Notes: generated from the sequence alone by a model not told the origin. Counted from the stretch's first letter, positions 7,890 to 17,960 are shown. The stretch is 64,000 nt of DNA from Microtetraspora malaysiensis (GCF_001528665.1 NZ_BBYJ01000008.1:310001-374000); one strand, 5' to 3'. Numbers and translations are program-made.

Positions 7890-8606
7890 TCAGGATCGGC
7901 CGCTGTGCCGGTGATTCCGGGGGAAGCGGCGGTGGTGGGCGAAGCCGAGCACGGCCATCGCGATCCAGGCGAAGAAGAGCAGCTTGAGCGCGGCGAACAG
8001 CGGCCAGGTCACCCCGGACACCAGCGCCGCGGTGACGAGGCCCGCGACGATCAGGAAGGCGACCGGCGGCGGGCCGCCGCGGCGCCTGCCGTACGGTCCG
8101 CGTCGTGCCTCGGCCGCGTGGCGGCTCCACAAGGCGGGGCCGAGGCCCCACGGGCCGGGCCGGTGTCCCGGTCCACGGGCCGCCCACGGGGCGAGGCCGG
8201 GGCCGACCGCGGTCCACGGGCGGTGGCCGGTCCCGGCGTCCCGCGGGCCGTGTTCCGGCTGGTCGGCGGCCCAGGGAAGGTGACCCGCCCCGCCGGGGTG
8301 CCCCCGGTGGCCCGGAGCCCAGCGGGCTCCCTCCTGTCCGCCGCCCGGCTCCCGGCCGTACCCGCCGGGCAGGTCGGCGGTCACCCGGCGCAGGTCGCCC
8401 TCGGTCTTCGCGGCGAGCGTGGCGTCGAGGCGCTCGTCCAGCTCCTCGCGGGTGATGCGGCCCTGGGCGAACGCGTCGTGCAGCGCCGCGGTCACCTCGT
8501 CGCGCTCGCGGTCCCCGATGCGGAGCCCGTCACGCGGTGCCGGTTCCGGCCGGGACGTCGAAGGCCTTTCCGGCCGCGAAGAAGACGGCTGCTCGGAGGA
8601 AGACAT
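7890..8606 (-). CDS. DUF1707 (SHOCT-like) protein with two C-terminal membrane helices
   Basis: A 238-aa protein. Residues about 28-80 (RIGDRERDEVTAALHDAFAQGRITREELDERLD) are a DUF1707 domain, which is common at the N-terminus of actinobacterial membrane-associated proteins. A long Gly/Pro/Arg/His-rich linker follows, then two hydrophobic helices (VAFLIVAGLVTAALVSGV and LKLLFFAWIAMAVLGFA) and a basic tail. It likely lies in the cytoplasmic membrane. The start at ATG 8606 has GAGGTGAT upstream. The PadR gene ends 68 bases upstream on the same strand, so they are probably co-transcribed. Function unknown. Confidence 0.8.
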   Translation of the reverse strand: MSSSEQPSSSRPERPSTSRPEPAPRDGLRIGDRERDEVTAALHDAFAQGRITREELDERLDATLAAKTEGDLRRVTADLPGGYGREPGGGQEGARWAPGHRGHPGGAGHLPWAADQPEHGPRDAGTGHRPWTAVGPGLAPWAARGPGHRPGPWGLGPALWSRHAAEARRGPYGRRRGGPPPVAFLIVAGLVTAALVSGVTWPLFAALKLLFFAWIAMAVLGFAHHRRFPRNHRHSGRS

Positions 8607-8674
8607 GTCGATCACCTCACCTCGTCGTGCGGGAAACCCGCGGTGCGGTCGTGGGAGGAAGGGGACACCGCGCG

Positions 8675-9400
8675 TCACTCGTCCTCGGTGTCGCCGTCGG
8701 CCAGGATGTGGTAGAGCTTGCGGCGGGTCTCGGCGAGCACCTGCCGGGCCTTGCTGACCTGGCTCTCGCTGCCGCTGTGCGCGATCTGGAACAGCGCGGA
8801 CGCGGCCTGGCGGGACATGTCGAACAGCTCGTGCACGTTCTCGCCGATGTCCGGCGTCATCTCCTCCCAGGGGGCGCGGACCTCGTCCGGGTGCTCGGCG
8901 ATGTAGGTCTGTCCGGCCTCGGTCAGGCGGAAGGTCTTGCGCCCCTCGGCCTCGTCGGAGCGGACCAGTCCCTCGTCGGTGAGCTGCTGGAGCGCGGGGT
9001 AGACCGCGCCGGGGCTGGGCTTCCAGCCGCCCTGGCTGCGCTGGGCGATCTCCTGGATGATCTGGTATCCGTTGCGGGGCTCCTCCGCGAGCAGGGCGAG
9101 GATCGCGGCGCGGACGTCGCCGCGCTTGGCCTTGCGCCCCCGGCCGAAGCCGCGCCCGCCGAACGGGAAGCCCGGGCCGCCGAAGGGGCCGCCGGGACCG
9201 AAGCCGCCGCCGAAGGGGCCGCGCCCCCACGGTCCTCCGCGGTGCCGGCGCTCGTGCGCCCCTCCCTCGTCGTGCGGGCCGTGGTGGCCGGGGTTCCAGG
9301 TCGCGGCGCCGTGGCGCGCGGCCTCGCGGAGGGCTTCCCGCATCCCGTGGCCGATGTGGTGGAGGGCCCATGGCCCCCTCATGGCATACGCGTGGTTCAC
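8675..9400 (-). CDS. PadR-family regulator with Gly/His-rich N-terminal extension
   Basis: A 241-aa protein. Residues 1-90 are low complexity, rich in Gly, His, Pro and Arg (repeated GPGGPFGGPGF-like units), followed by a PadR winged helix (KRGDVRAAILALLAEEPRNGYQIIQEI ... ALQQLTDEGLV ... KTFRLTEAGQTY) and a helical C-terminus. It starts at GTG 9400 with AGGAG 7 bases upstream. The extension is known in actinobacterial PadR proteins; His clusters might bind metal, which is inference. It lies upstream of the DUF1707 gene and divergent from the MFS transporter, and a CGATATATCG palindrome occurs in the shared intergenic region. Confidence 0.85.
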   Translation of the reverse strand: MNHAYAMRGPWALHHIGHGMREALREAARHGAATWNPGHHGPHDEGGAHERRHRGGPWGRGPFGGGFGPGGPFGGPGFPFGGRGFGRGRKAKRGDVRAAILALLAEEPRNGYQIIQEIAQRSQGGWKPSPGAVYPALQQLTDEGLVRSDEAEGRKTFRLTEAGQTYIAEHPDEVRAPWEEMTPDIGENVHELFDMSRQAASALFQIAHSGSESQVSKARQVLAETRRKLYHILADGDTEDE

Positions 9401-9443
9401 GTTCGTCTCCTGACGTTCCTTCGATTGTTCTTCGATGCTTCAA

Positions 9444-9453
9444 CGATATATCG
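9444..9453. promoter_or_regulatory. CGATATATCG palindrome, candidate PadR operator
   Basis: A perfect 10-bp AT-rich palindrome 44 bases upstream of the PadR GTG in an otherwise GC-rich region. Position and symmetry suit autoregulation, and possibly control of the divergent MFS gene. Confidence 0.5.
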
Positions 9454-9519
9454 AGAACATTACTGGAGCAATCCCCTAAATGCGACAGGCCGGTCCCCGG
9501 TGGTGGGGGCTGGAGTGGA

Positions 9520-9548
9520 TCGACCCGGCGGGGTGAGGTCGCTATGCT
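9520..9548 (+). promoter_or_regulatory. Promoter of the MFS gene
   Basis: TCGACC (9520-9525), a 17-base spacer and TATGCT (9543-9548). Transcription would start about five bases before the ATG at 9561, giving a near-leaderless mRNA. Confidence 0.55.
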
Positions 9549-9560
9549 GACACCATCTAA

Positions 9561-10925
9561 ATGATTTTGGTGGTGTTGATGATCGAGGATGGCGCGGTTG
9601 CCACCGGCACGGACGAAGCCGGGGCATCCGGCACGGGGAACGGCGGCGCGGACCGGGCGCGCTCCGAGGCGCCGGAGCCGGTCGCCGGACCGGGCGGACC
9701 GTCCCGGGCCCGCAGGAACGAGGTCGTGCTCGTCGCGTTCACCGCGATGACCAACCTGGCGGACGGGGTCCTGAAGATCGTGTTGCCGCTGCTCGCCGTG
9801 GGGCTGGGCGGCTCGCCGGGCCAGGTCGCGCTGGTCGGTCTCACGCTCACGCTTCCGTGGCTGGTCGTGTCGCTGCCGGTGGGCGTGCTCGCCGACCGCG
9901 CGGACCGGCGCGCACTCGTCATCGGGGCCGACCTCGTCCGGCTGGCGGCCGCGGCGGGCCTGCTCGCCGCCGTCGCGGCGCAGGCGTCCTCCCTGCCCGT
10001 CCTGTACGCGTGCGGGCTGGTCGTCGGGCTCGCCGAGGTCGTCGCCAACACCGCCGGCGGCGCCCTCGTGCCCGCCGCCGTCCCGCCGGAGCGGCGGGCG
10101 CGGACGAACGCCTGGATCGCCGGGGCCGAGACGCTGGCCAACGAGTTCTGCGGTCCCGCGGTGGGCGGGCTCCTCGTGGGGCTGGGCACGGCGGTCGCGC
10201 TGGGCTCCGTCGTGGCCGCGTTCGCCGTGGGCGCCGTGCTCATCGTCATGCTGGCCGGCCGGTTCCGACCCGCTCCCGCCGCGTGTACCGGCGAAGGCGC
10301 CGGGACGGGCGGCGTGGTCGCGGAGATCCGGGAGGGGCTCGGCTTCGTGTGGCGGCACCGCCTGCTGCGCACCCTCACGTTGACGATCGCCGTGCTCGCC
10401 GCCTCATGGAGCGCGTGGCTGGCGCTGCTGCCGTCCTACGCCGCCTCGGTGCTGGAGACGGACGCCGCCGGGTACGGATTCCTGATCAGCGCGATCGGGC
10501 TGGGCGGGCTGGCGGGGGCGGGGCTGGTCACCGCGATCAACCGCCTGCTGGGTGTCAGGTGGGCGCTCTTCGCCGACCTCGTCGGGACGTTCCTCATGAT
10601 GGGCGTGCCCGCGATCTTCCCGGCGGCCTGGGCGGTGGCGGCCGCGGCCTTCGCCGGGGGCATGGGCGGCACGCTCTGGACGGTCAACTCCCGCACGATC
10701 GCGCAGGCGCTCGTTCCCGACCGGCTCCTCGGAAGGTACGGCGCGGCCTCCCGGCTGCTCGGCTGGGGGACACTTCCGGTCGGCGCGGGCCTCGGCGGAC
10801 TGCTCGCCGAGATCTTCGGGATCCGGACGGCGTTCGCGCTGTTCGCCGTGATGGTGGTGATGCTCCCGATTCCGTTCTTGCGGACCGTAACCACGGCGGA
10901 ACTGGCCAGGTCAGCGGGGTCGTGA
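9561..10925 (+). CDS. MFS transporter, MFS_3/EntS-like exporter
   Basis: A 454-aa protein with a polar N-terminus of about 50 residues and twelve predicted membrane helices. The loop between helices 2 and 3 reads GVLADRADRRALVIGADL, the MFS signature GxLaDRxxRR. Sequence style (TNLADGVLKIVLPLLAV at helix 1, AAVPPERRARTNAWIAGAETLANEFCGPAVGG in helix 5) is that of the EntS/MFS_3 branch, which exports siderophores, macrolides and other small molecules. Start at ATG 9561 fits the promoter; ATG 9579 is an in-frame alternative. Divergent from the PadR gene, which may control it. Substrate unknown. Confidence 0.85.
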   Translation: MILVVLMIEDGAVATGTDEAGASGTGNGGADRARSEAPEPVAGPGGPSRARRNEVVLVAFTAMTNLADGVLKIVLPLLAVGLGGSPGQVALVGLTLTLPWLVVSLPVGVLADRADRRALVIGADLVRLAAAAGLLAAVAAQASSLPVLYACGLVVGLAEVVANTAGGALVPAAVPPERRARTNAWIAGAETLANEFCGPAVGGLLVGLGTAVALGSVVAAFAVGAVLIVMLAGRFRPAPAACTGEGAGTGGVVAEIREGLGFVWRHRLLRTLTLTIAVLAASWSAWLALLPSYAASVLETDAAGYGFLISAIGLGGLAGAGLVTAINRLLGVRWALFADLVGTFLMMGVPAIFPAAWAVAAAAFAGGMGGTLWTVNSRTIAQALVPDRLLGRYGAASRLLGWGTLPVGAGLGGLLAEIFGIRTAFALFAVMVVMLPIPFLRTVTTAELARSAGS

Positions 10926-10935
10926 CCTAGATCAC
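10922..10935. promoter_or_regulatory. CRP-like palindrome GTGA-N6-TCAC
   Basis: GTGACCTAGATCAC matches the core of CRP/GlxR-type sites. It overlaps the MFS stop codon and lies about 310 bases upstream of the next gene, so its role is doubtful. Confidence 0.25.
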
Positions 10936-10991
10936 AAGAAATCAGTGCAAAACGCGGGAACAGGTCCCGAGACCAAAGCGTTGCCACCCAT

Positions 10992-11062
10992 AGACGGGGT
11001 TGTTCTGCTCTGAGAGGGCTGGGGGGTGCTCTTGGAGCGGAACGATCCCGTCTTTATTTTTG
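10992..11062 (+). terminator. Long-stem terminator or small-RNA 3' end after the MFS gene
   Basis: Bases 10992-11016 can pair without bulges with 11029-11053, a 25-bp stem containing five G-U pairs, followed immediately by TTATTTTTG. The wobble pairs work only for RNA copied from the plus strand, so the structure is directional. The whole gap 10926-11245 otherwise contains no gene that I can support. Confidence 0.6.
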
Positions 11063-11220
11063 CCCCGTTCTGACCGGTCACGCCCGATCTCCAGGCCGCG
11101 CCGTTCCGGGGTCAGGGGGAGCGAAGAACACGACGCGTGATCCGTCCTGCCGCTCCGTCCATGGAACGCGCCACGCATGAGCCACGCACGGTAAAGATCG
11201 ATTTTGTCGACCCTTTCCCG

Positions 11221-11226
11221 TAGCAT
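11221..11226 (+). promoter_or_regulatory. -10 hexamer TAGCAT upstream of the ydjM-like gene
   Basis: Ends 19 bases before the ATG at 11246, predicting a leader of about 13 bases. No good -35 is visible. Confidence 0.35.
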
Positions 11227-11245
11227 TACCAGGCGTGATCTGGAC

Positions 11246-11965
11246 ATGATGGGACACTCGCACTCACTGAGCGGGGCGGTCGTTTGGCTCGGGGTCGCGC
11301 CCGGCCTGGCCGCGCTCCCGGCCGTCGTCGCGCCGGAACTCGCCTCCGTGACCACCAACATGCTCAGCCCGACGGAGCTGATCGCCGGAGCGCTGGTCTG
11401 CGCGGGCGCCGCCATGTTGCCGGACCTCGACCATCCCAGCGCCACGATCGCGCAGACCTTCGGGCCGGTCACCTACTGGCTGAGCAAGGGGGTCAACGTC
11501 ATCAGCGGCGGGCACCGGCACGCCACGCACTCGTTGTTGTTCGCCATCCTGATGGGCCTTGGAACGTACTTCCTGGCCGACAACTATCCGATCGGGCGCG
11601 ACGTCATCGTCGTTCTCATGATCGGTCTGTCGCTGCGCGCCATCGGCATCGGGGTGCCGGGGAAGACGCTCACGTCCGCGGTGGTCAACATCTTCCTCAC
11701 CGCCGGGGTCTTCGCCACCTTCCTTCTGCTGGGCGTGGGCTACGCCTGGCTCGGGCTGGCCATCGCCGTCGGCTGCCTGACCCACATCGTCGGCGACTGC
11801 CTGACCGAGCACGGTTGCCCCGTGTTGTGGCCGATCAAGGGCCGGTGGGTCCTGCCGTACAAGATCGGGTTCAAGACGGGCAAGGCGTTCGAGCAGAAGG
11901 TGCTCGCGCCCGCGCTCTCGCTGGCCGTCGTCGCCCTGCTCTGTCTGCGGCTCATGCCCGCCTGA
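11246..11965 (+). CDS. YdjM-like membrane-bound metal-dependent hydrolase (DUF457)
   Basis: A 239-aa integral membrane protein beginning MMGHSHSLSGAVVWLG. The family motifs are GHSHSLSG near the start, MLPDLDHPSATIAQ and GGHRHATHSLLF, all His/Asp-rich and likely metal ligands. About five to six membrane helices follow. E. coli YdjM is LexA-controlled and of unknown substrate; this is an actinobacterial relative. I placed the start at ATG 11246 (ATG 11249 is possible): a TAGCAT hexamer at 11221-11226 would otherwise lie inside the gene. No LexA box is visible. Confidence 0.8.
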   Translation: MMGHSHSLSGAVVWLGVAPGLAALPAVVAPELASVTTNMLSPTELIAGALVCAGAAMLPDLDHPSATIAQTFGPVTYWLSKGVNVISGGHRHATHSLLFAILMGLGTYFLADNYPIGRDVIVVLMIGLSLRAIGIGVPGKTLTSAVVNIFLTAGVFATFLLLGVGYAWLGLAIAVGCLTHIVGDCLTEHGCPVLWPIKGRWVLPYKIGFKTGKAFEQKVLAPALSLAVVALLCLRLMPA

Positions 11966-12053
11966 CCGTCCCGTCGAGGAAGCGCCGGCGGGGCGGGTGG
12001 GGCGAGCGTCCGCCCGTACGAGCGACGGGATTTCCCCGAAAAACCGGATAATC

Positions 12054-12070
12054 CGCCGACACAGTCGGCG
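12054..12070 (+). repeat. Small hairpin ahead of the Ntn-hydrolase lipoprotein gene
   Basis: CGCCGAC-ACA-GTCGGCG, a perfect 7-bp stem, 22 bases before the ATG at 12093. GATAAT at 12047-12052 could be a -10, which would put the hairpin near the 5' end of the mRNA. Confidence 0.3.
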
Positions 12071-12092
12071 CGCGGCGGGAGATCATGGCGGC

Positions 12093-13175
12093 ATGGGCAA
12101 CGCCTCCAGGACCACGGTCACGCTCGTGCTCGCCGTCGCGGCGCTCGCCGCCTGTGGGACCGGAGGCGCTCCTCCGGCCGGGCGGTCCGCGCCGTCGCTC
12201 GCGGCCGACGGCGGCGCCCTGTCACCGTCGCCGGGAGTTGGGAGGAGCATGAACGGAGCGTCCCCGGGGCGGGAGGCCCTGTCCCGCGAGCAGGCCGCCA
12301 CGCTGGCGAGCCTGCGCAAGGTGGACGACCACCCCTTGTGGACGATGACCTTCCAGGGCGGATACGACCGCCTGGCGACGGTCACGCCCACACTGACACC
12401 GGACACGTTCGGCTGCTCGCTGTTCGCCGCGCACGGTGACCCGGCGGCGCCGGTGTTCGGCCGGAACTTCGACTTCGACCACCAGCCCGCGCTGCTGCTG
12501 TTCACCTCGCCGCCGGACGGCTACGCCTCGGTCTCCATGGTGGACGTGTCCTACCTCGGGCTGAGGTCGGACGCCGACTTCACCACCGACGCCGGGCGGC
12601 GGGCCCTGCTCCGCGCTCCGCTGCTGCCGTTCGACGGGATGAACGCGAAGGGCCTGGCCGTGGGCATGGCCACCGTGCCCGAGGCGAAGCCGACCTTCGA
12701 CGGCAAGCGGCGCACCGTCGGCAGCCTGCGCGTCCAGCGCCTCGTGCTCGACCAGGCGGCGACCGTGGACGAGGCGATCGCCGTCTTCAGCCGGTACAAC
12801 GTCGATTTCAGCGACAGCCCGCCGCTGCACTACATGTTCGCCGACGCGCAGGGGCGGTCGGCGGTCGTCGAGTTCTCCGGCGGCGAGATGGTGGTGCGGC
12901 GCGGCGAGGGCCCGTGGCAGGCCATGACGAACTTCACCCTGGCGACGTCCACGGAGGAGAGCCGCCGGGCCGATCAGCGCTACCGGACGCTGAGCGAGGC
13001 CCTGGAGAGCAGCGGAGGCAAGGCGTCGGACGACCGGGCCATGGATCTGCTCGCCGACGTCCGGCAGGGCCACACGCAGTGGTCGATCGTGTACGGCCAG
13101 AAGAGCGGAGAGGTGCGGCTGGCCACCGGCCAGAGGTACGGCACCGTGCACCGGTTCCACCTTCCCGCCGGCTGA
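12093..13175 (+). CDS. Lipoprotein of the choloylglycine hydrolase / linear amide C-N hydrolase (Ntn) family
   Basis: A 360-aa exported lipoprotein: the signal peptide ends in a lipobox (VAALAACG). After a Ser/Pro/Gly-rich linker and about 100 residues the putative N-terminal-nucleophile cysteine appears in FGCSLFAA, followed by the family motif VFGRNFDFDHQPALLLF. The Asn/Arg-rich core continues with FDGMNAKGLAVGMATV and YMFADAQGRSAVVEF. The family includes bile-salt and penicillin V acylases, acyl-homoserine-lactone acylases and C45-type acyltransferases. Here the nucleophile sits deep in the chain, so activation would need internal cleavage. It likely hydrolyses an amide bond outside the membrane; the substrate is unknown. 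Confidence 0.8.
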   Translation: MGNASRTTVTLVLAVAALAACGTGGAPPAGRSAPSLAADGGALSPSPGVGRSMNGASPGREALSREQAATLASLRKVDDHPLWTMTFQGGYDRLATVTPTLTPDTFGCSLFAAHGDPAAPVFGRNFDFDHQPALLLFTSPPDGYASVSMVDVSYLGLRSDADFTTDAGRRALLRAPLLPFDGMNAKGLAVGMATVPEAKPTFDGKRRTVGSLRVQRLVLDQAATVDEAIAVFSRYNVDFSDSPPLHYMFADAQGRSAVVEFSGGEMVVRRGEGPWQAMTNFTLATSTEESRRADQRYRTLSEALESSGGKASDDRAMDLLADVRQGHTQWSIVYGQKSGEVRLATGQRYGTVHRFHLPAG

Positions 13176-13239
13176 CGCGCCCGCGAGCACCGGGACGCCG
13201 CGGACGGTCCGGTTCGGGAGGCGATCGGGGATTTAATTT

Positions 13240-13273
13240 GATATCAAGATATCTACCGAGATATCTTGATATC
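13240..13273. promoter_or_regulatory. Perfect 15-4-15 inverted repeat upstream of aconitase
   Basis: GATATCAAGATATCT (13240-13254) and AGATATCTTGATATC (13259-13273) are exact reverse complements around ACCG. Each arm is itself built on TTGATATCAA / TCTTGATATC palindromes, so two regulator dimers could bind. The Streptomyces MarR-family regulator TamR is reported to control aconitase and related genes from palindromes of this general kind; assignment here is inference. Confidence 0.6.
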
Positions 13274-13291
13274 GAGAGACTCCCAAGCCGG

Positions 13292-13305
13292 TTAGGTGAA
13301 CCTAA
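13292..13305. promoter_or_regulatory. Iron-box-like palindrome TTAGG-TGAA-CCTAA
   Basis: TTAGGTGAACCTAA resembles the core of DtxR/IdeR/DmdR iron boxes but is shorter than the 19-bp consensus (about 13 of 19 positions match the best alignment). It lies about 80 bases upstream of the aconitase start. Confidence 0.35.
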
Positions 13306-13383
13306 CTGTCGGATGCGATCCGAGGGTGCGGGAGGATGCGAAAGCGAACTTTGACAGCCCGGAACCTGGGGAGGCGAAACGTC

Positions 13384-16158
<2,775 letters not shown>

Positions 16159-16174
16159 GCGGCCGGACGCGGAA

Positions 16175-16199
16175 CCCGGCCGCCTTCCCGGCGGCCGGG
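16175..16199 (+). terminator. GC-rich hairpin after acnA
   Basis: A perfect 10-bp stem (16175-16184 with 16190-16199) and a 5-base loop, 17 bases after the stop; no T-run. Confidence 0.4.
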
Positions 16200-16260
16200 G
16201 CGTGTCCCCAGGCCATCTCCGCCGGGCACGCACCGGGGTCGTGAACCTCGAACAGGCCGC

Positions 16261-16310
16261 GGAGCCGTCCGGGCAGGGACACCCTCCTTCCCCGGACGGC
16301 TCCGGTGTTT
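16261..16310 (+). terminator. Intrinsic terminator for acnA, convergent with mazF
   Basis: Arms 16261-16272 and 16292-16303 form a 12-bp stem followed by GGTGTTTT. The T-run reaches the mazF stop codon. Confidence 0.65.
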
Positions 16311-16311
16311 T

Positions 16312-16650
16312 CTAGAGCATCTCGCGAACCCACTCGGCGATCTCCGACACCACGTCAAGGGAGACGCCGCCGATCCTTGACCCGAATCGTGCGGGAGAGA
16401 TCGCTCGCACCTGCTCAACCATCGCCCAACTGGACTTCGGCAGACCGGTTCCTTCCGGCTCTATCTCGACGTGCGTCTCCCAGCCCCGGAACCGCGTGGT
16501 GAGGGGCACGGCGAGCACCGGATCCCAGACGGTTCTGATAGTGCGATCGTTGCTGATCACGAGCGCGGGCCGGACGTATCCCTGTTCCCGGCCCGCAGGC
16601 TCACCGAGGTCGGCCCACCAGATGTCACCCTGCCTGATCTGCACGGCCAC
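16312..16650 (-). CDS. mazF: MazF/PemK-type endoribonuclease toxin
   Basis: A 112-aa protein with the PemK/MazF fold. The N-terminal strand is IRQGDIWWADLGEP with the usual Gly-Asp-W, followed by the conserved RPALVISND with the catalytic Arg region and VLAVPLTT with the Thr/Ser. It would cleave single-stranded RNA at short motifs when free of its antitoxin. The start overlaps the end of the antitoxin gene by 26 bases, the usual arrangement for a coupled toxin-antitoxin operon. Confidence 0.9.
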   Translation of the reverse strand: MAVQIRQGDIWWADLGEPAGREQGYVRPALVISNDRTIRTVWDPVLAVPLTTRFRGWETHVEIEPEGTGLPKSSWAMVEQVRAISPARFGSRIGGVSLDVVSEIAEWVREML

Positions 16651-16945
16651 CCTCCGGGGGTGTGATCACGCCCTCCCACTCGGGGGCTATGCGCCCGGTC
16701 GGAGAAGGGCCACCGAGCCATAGGTCTTGCTCGGCGAGATACTCGGCCCAGCCTTCGGGGTCTTCCCGTCGGGTTCGTTCCATCTGCTCCGCGACCTTCT
16801 GCCAGCGGAGGTTCTTCTCCCGTTCTCTGATGGCGTCGTCAATCACTGCCGTCATGGACGTTCCTTCCTGTTCGGCGAGTTTCGCGATCTTGTCGCGTGT
16901 GACGAAGCTGACCCGGATCGTCGTCGTCTTGGGTTCGGTGCTCAT
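16625..16945 (-). CDS. Ribbon-helix-helix antitoxin of the MazF pair
   Basis: A 106-aa protein. Residues 1-45 (TTTIRVSFVTRDKIAKLAEQEGTSMTAVIDDAIRE) have the ribbon-helix-helix pattern: a beta strand with alternating residues, then two helices. The acidic C-terminal half with DPEGWAEYLAEQDLW should wrap the toxin. It begins at ATG 16945, seven bases after a TAGCCT hexamer, so the mRNA is probably leaderless. Like other antitoxins it probably represses its own promoter, which shares a 187-base region with the divergent TauE gene. Confidence 0.8.
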   Translation of the reverse strand: MSTEPKTTTIRVSFVTRDKIAKLAEQEGTSMTAVIDDAIREREKNLRWQKVAEQMERTRREDPEGWAEYLAEQDLWLGGPSPTGRIAPEWEGVITPPEGGRADQAG

Positions 16946-16952
16946 ACCGCTG

Positions 16953-16958
16953 AGGCTA
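16953..16958 (-). promoter_or_regulatory. -10 hexamer TAGCCT, leaderless promoter of the antitoxin-mazF operon
   Basis: Seven bases before the antitoxin ATG. The same hexamer serves the divergent TauE gene at 17119-17124. Confidence 0.45.
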
Positions 16959-17118
16959 CGGCGATATCTACATAGCGGGCTACCACTCCGTCTCAAGACG
17001 ATTTTAGTGACCGTCCGATTACTCTCGCAAGAGGATTCGATTACTGTCAGTGATTGTCCGGGTGTGTCACCTATGGCGGTGGAGGCACGGCGGGCAAAGC
17101 CGGGTTTCGGGCGGTGGT

Positions 17119-17124
17119 TAGCCT
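17119..17124 (+). promoter_or_regulatory. -10 hexamer TAGCCT, leaderless promoter of the TauE-like gene
   Basis: Eight bases before the ATG at 17133; no Shine-Dalgarno. Confidence 0.45.
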
Positions 17125-17132
17125 CGGCTGGC

Positions 17133-17867
17133 ATGGATCACGATGTTCATTTCCTGCTCGTCGCGGGCCTGGCGGTCTGCGTCGGGGCGATCGTCCAGGG
17201 CGGCGTGGGTTTCGGTCTGGGGCTGGTCGCCGCGCCGCTGCTGACGCTGCTCGACCCGTCGGTCATGCCCGGGGCCGTCCAGGTGGTCAACGTCACGCTG
17301 CCGCTGTTCACGCTGGCCGCCGAGTGGCGCAGGGTGGACTGGCGCGGGCTCGGGTTCGGCGTGCTCGGCCGCCTGCCCGGCACGCTCGTGGGAGCGCTGG
17401 TGGTCGTCCACGTCAGCACCGGAACCCTGGGCGTGCTCGTCGGGGTGATGGTCGTGGTCGCGATCGGGCTCAGCGCGCGGTCGGTCAGCGTGCCGCGCAA
17501 CGCGGCGACCCTGGTCGGCGCGGGCTTCTGCTCGGGGGTCACCGGCACCGCCACCGGCATCGGCGGCCCGCCGATGGCCCTGGTCTACCAGAGCGCCAAG
17601 GGGCCGCAGATCCGGGCGACCCTCGCCATGTTCTTCTTCCTGAGCGCCGCGCAATCCCTGGTCGTCCTGCGCGTGGTCGGCAAGCTGCCCGACCGGGCCG
17701 TCGTCGCCGGGCTCTCGCTGATCCCGTTCCTGATCGTGGGGTTCCTCGTCTCGCGACCGCTGCGGCGCTACCTCGACGGCGGGCGGACCCGCGCCGCCGT
17801 CCTCGCCGTGGCGGCCGTGTCGGCCGGAGCCCTCATCGTGCAGAGCCTGGCCGGCCAGGCCGGTTGA
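17133..17867 (+). CDS. TauE/SafE-family anion exporter
   Basis: A 244-aa integral membrane protein with about eight helices in two similar halves. The first half carries GAIVQGGVGFGLGLVAAPLL and the second GFCSGVTGTATGIGGPPMALVY, the paired Gly-rich motifs of TauE/SafE (DUF81) permeases. These proteins export sulfite, sulfonates or related organic anions. Nothing in the immediate neighbourhood indicates the substrate, and the sulfur genes of the window are 40 kb away. The ATG at 17133 is chosen because it directly follows a -10 hexamer and opens the first hydrophobic helix. Confidence 0.85.
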   Translation: MDHDVHFLLVAGLAVCVGAIVQGGVGFGLGLVAAPLLTLLDPSVMPGAVQVVNVTLPLFTLAAEWRRVDWRGLGFGVLGRLPGTLVGALVVVHVSTGTLGVLVGVMVVVAIGLSARSVSVPRNAATLVGAGFCSGVTGTATGIGGPPMALVYQSAKGPQIRATLAMFFFLSAAQSLVVLRVVGKLPDRAVVAGLSLIPFLIVGFLVSRPLRRYLDGGRTRAAVLAVAAVSAGALIVQSLAGQAG

Positions 17868-17882
17868 CGACACATTTCTTGA

Positions 17883-17901
17883 TTGTTACTGCGGACAACA
17901 A
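17883..17901. promoter_or_regulatory. TTGTT-N9-AACAA inverted repeat, candidate ROK operator 1
   Basis: Upstream of the xylF-like gene. Half-sites resemble those bound by ROK sugar regulators. Confidence 0.4.
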
Positions 17902-17920
17902 ACGTTACATTCCTGTGTCT

Positions 17921-17960
17921 TTCAACAGCATCGGCCCTGGATTACGTTGTGCCAGACAAC
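17921..17960 (+). promoter_or_regulatory. Promoter of the xylFGH-like operon with candidate ROK operator 2
   Basis: TTCAAC (17921-17926), 16-base spacer, TACGTT (17943-17948). The inverted repeat GTTGT-N5-ACAAC (17946-17960) overlaps the -10 and start point, where a repressor would act. The mRNA leader would be about 110 bases. Confidence 0.45.

Noticed and set aside
7890-10358. Very long minus-strand frame extending the DUF1707 gene through the PadR and MFS region
   Set aside because: The N-terminal part is antisense to other genes; the real DUF1707 start with its ribosome binding site is at 8606.
16175-16199. GC hairpin after acnA as the only terminator
   Set aside because: It lacks a T-run; the second hairpin at 16261-16303 with GTTTT is the better terminator, so the first is kept at low confidence.
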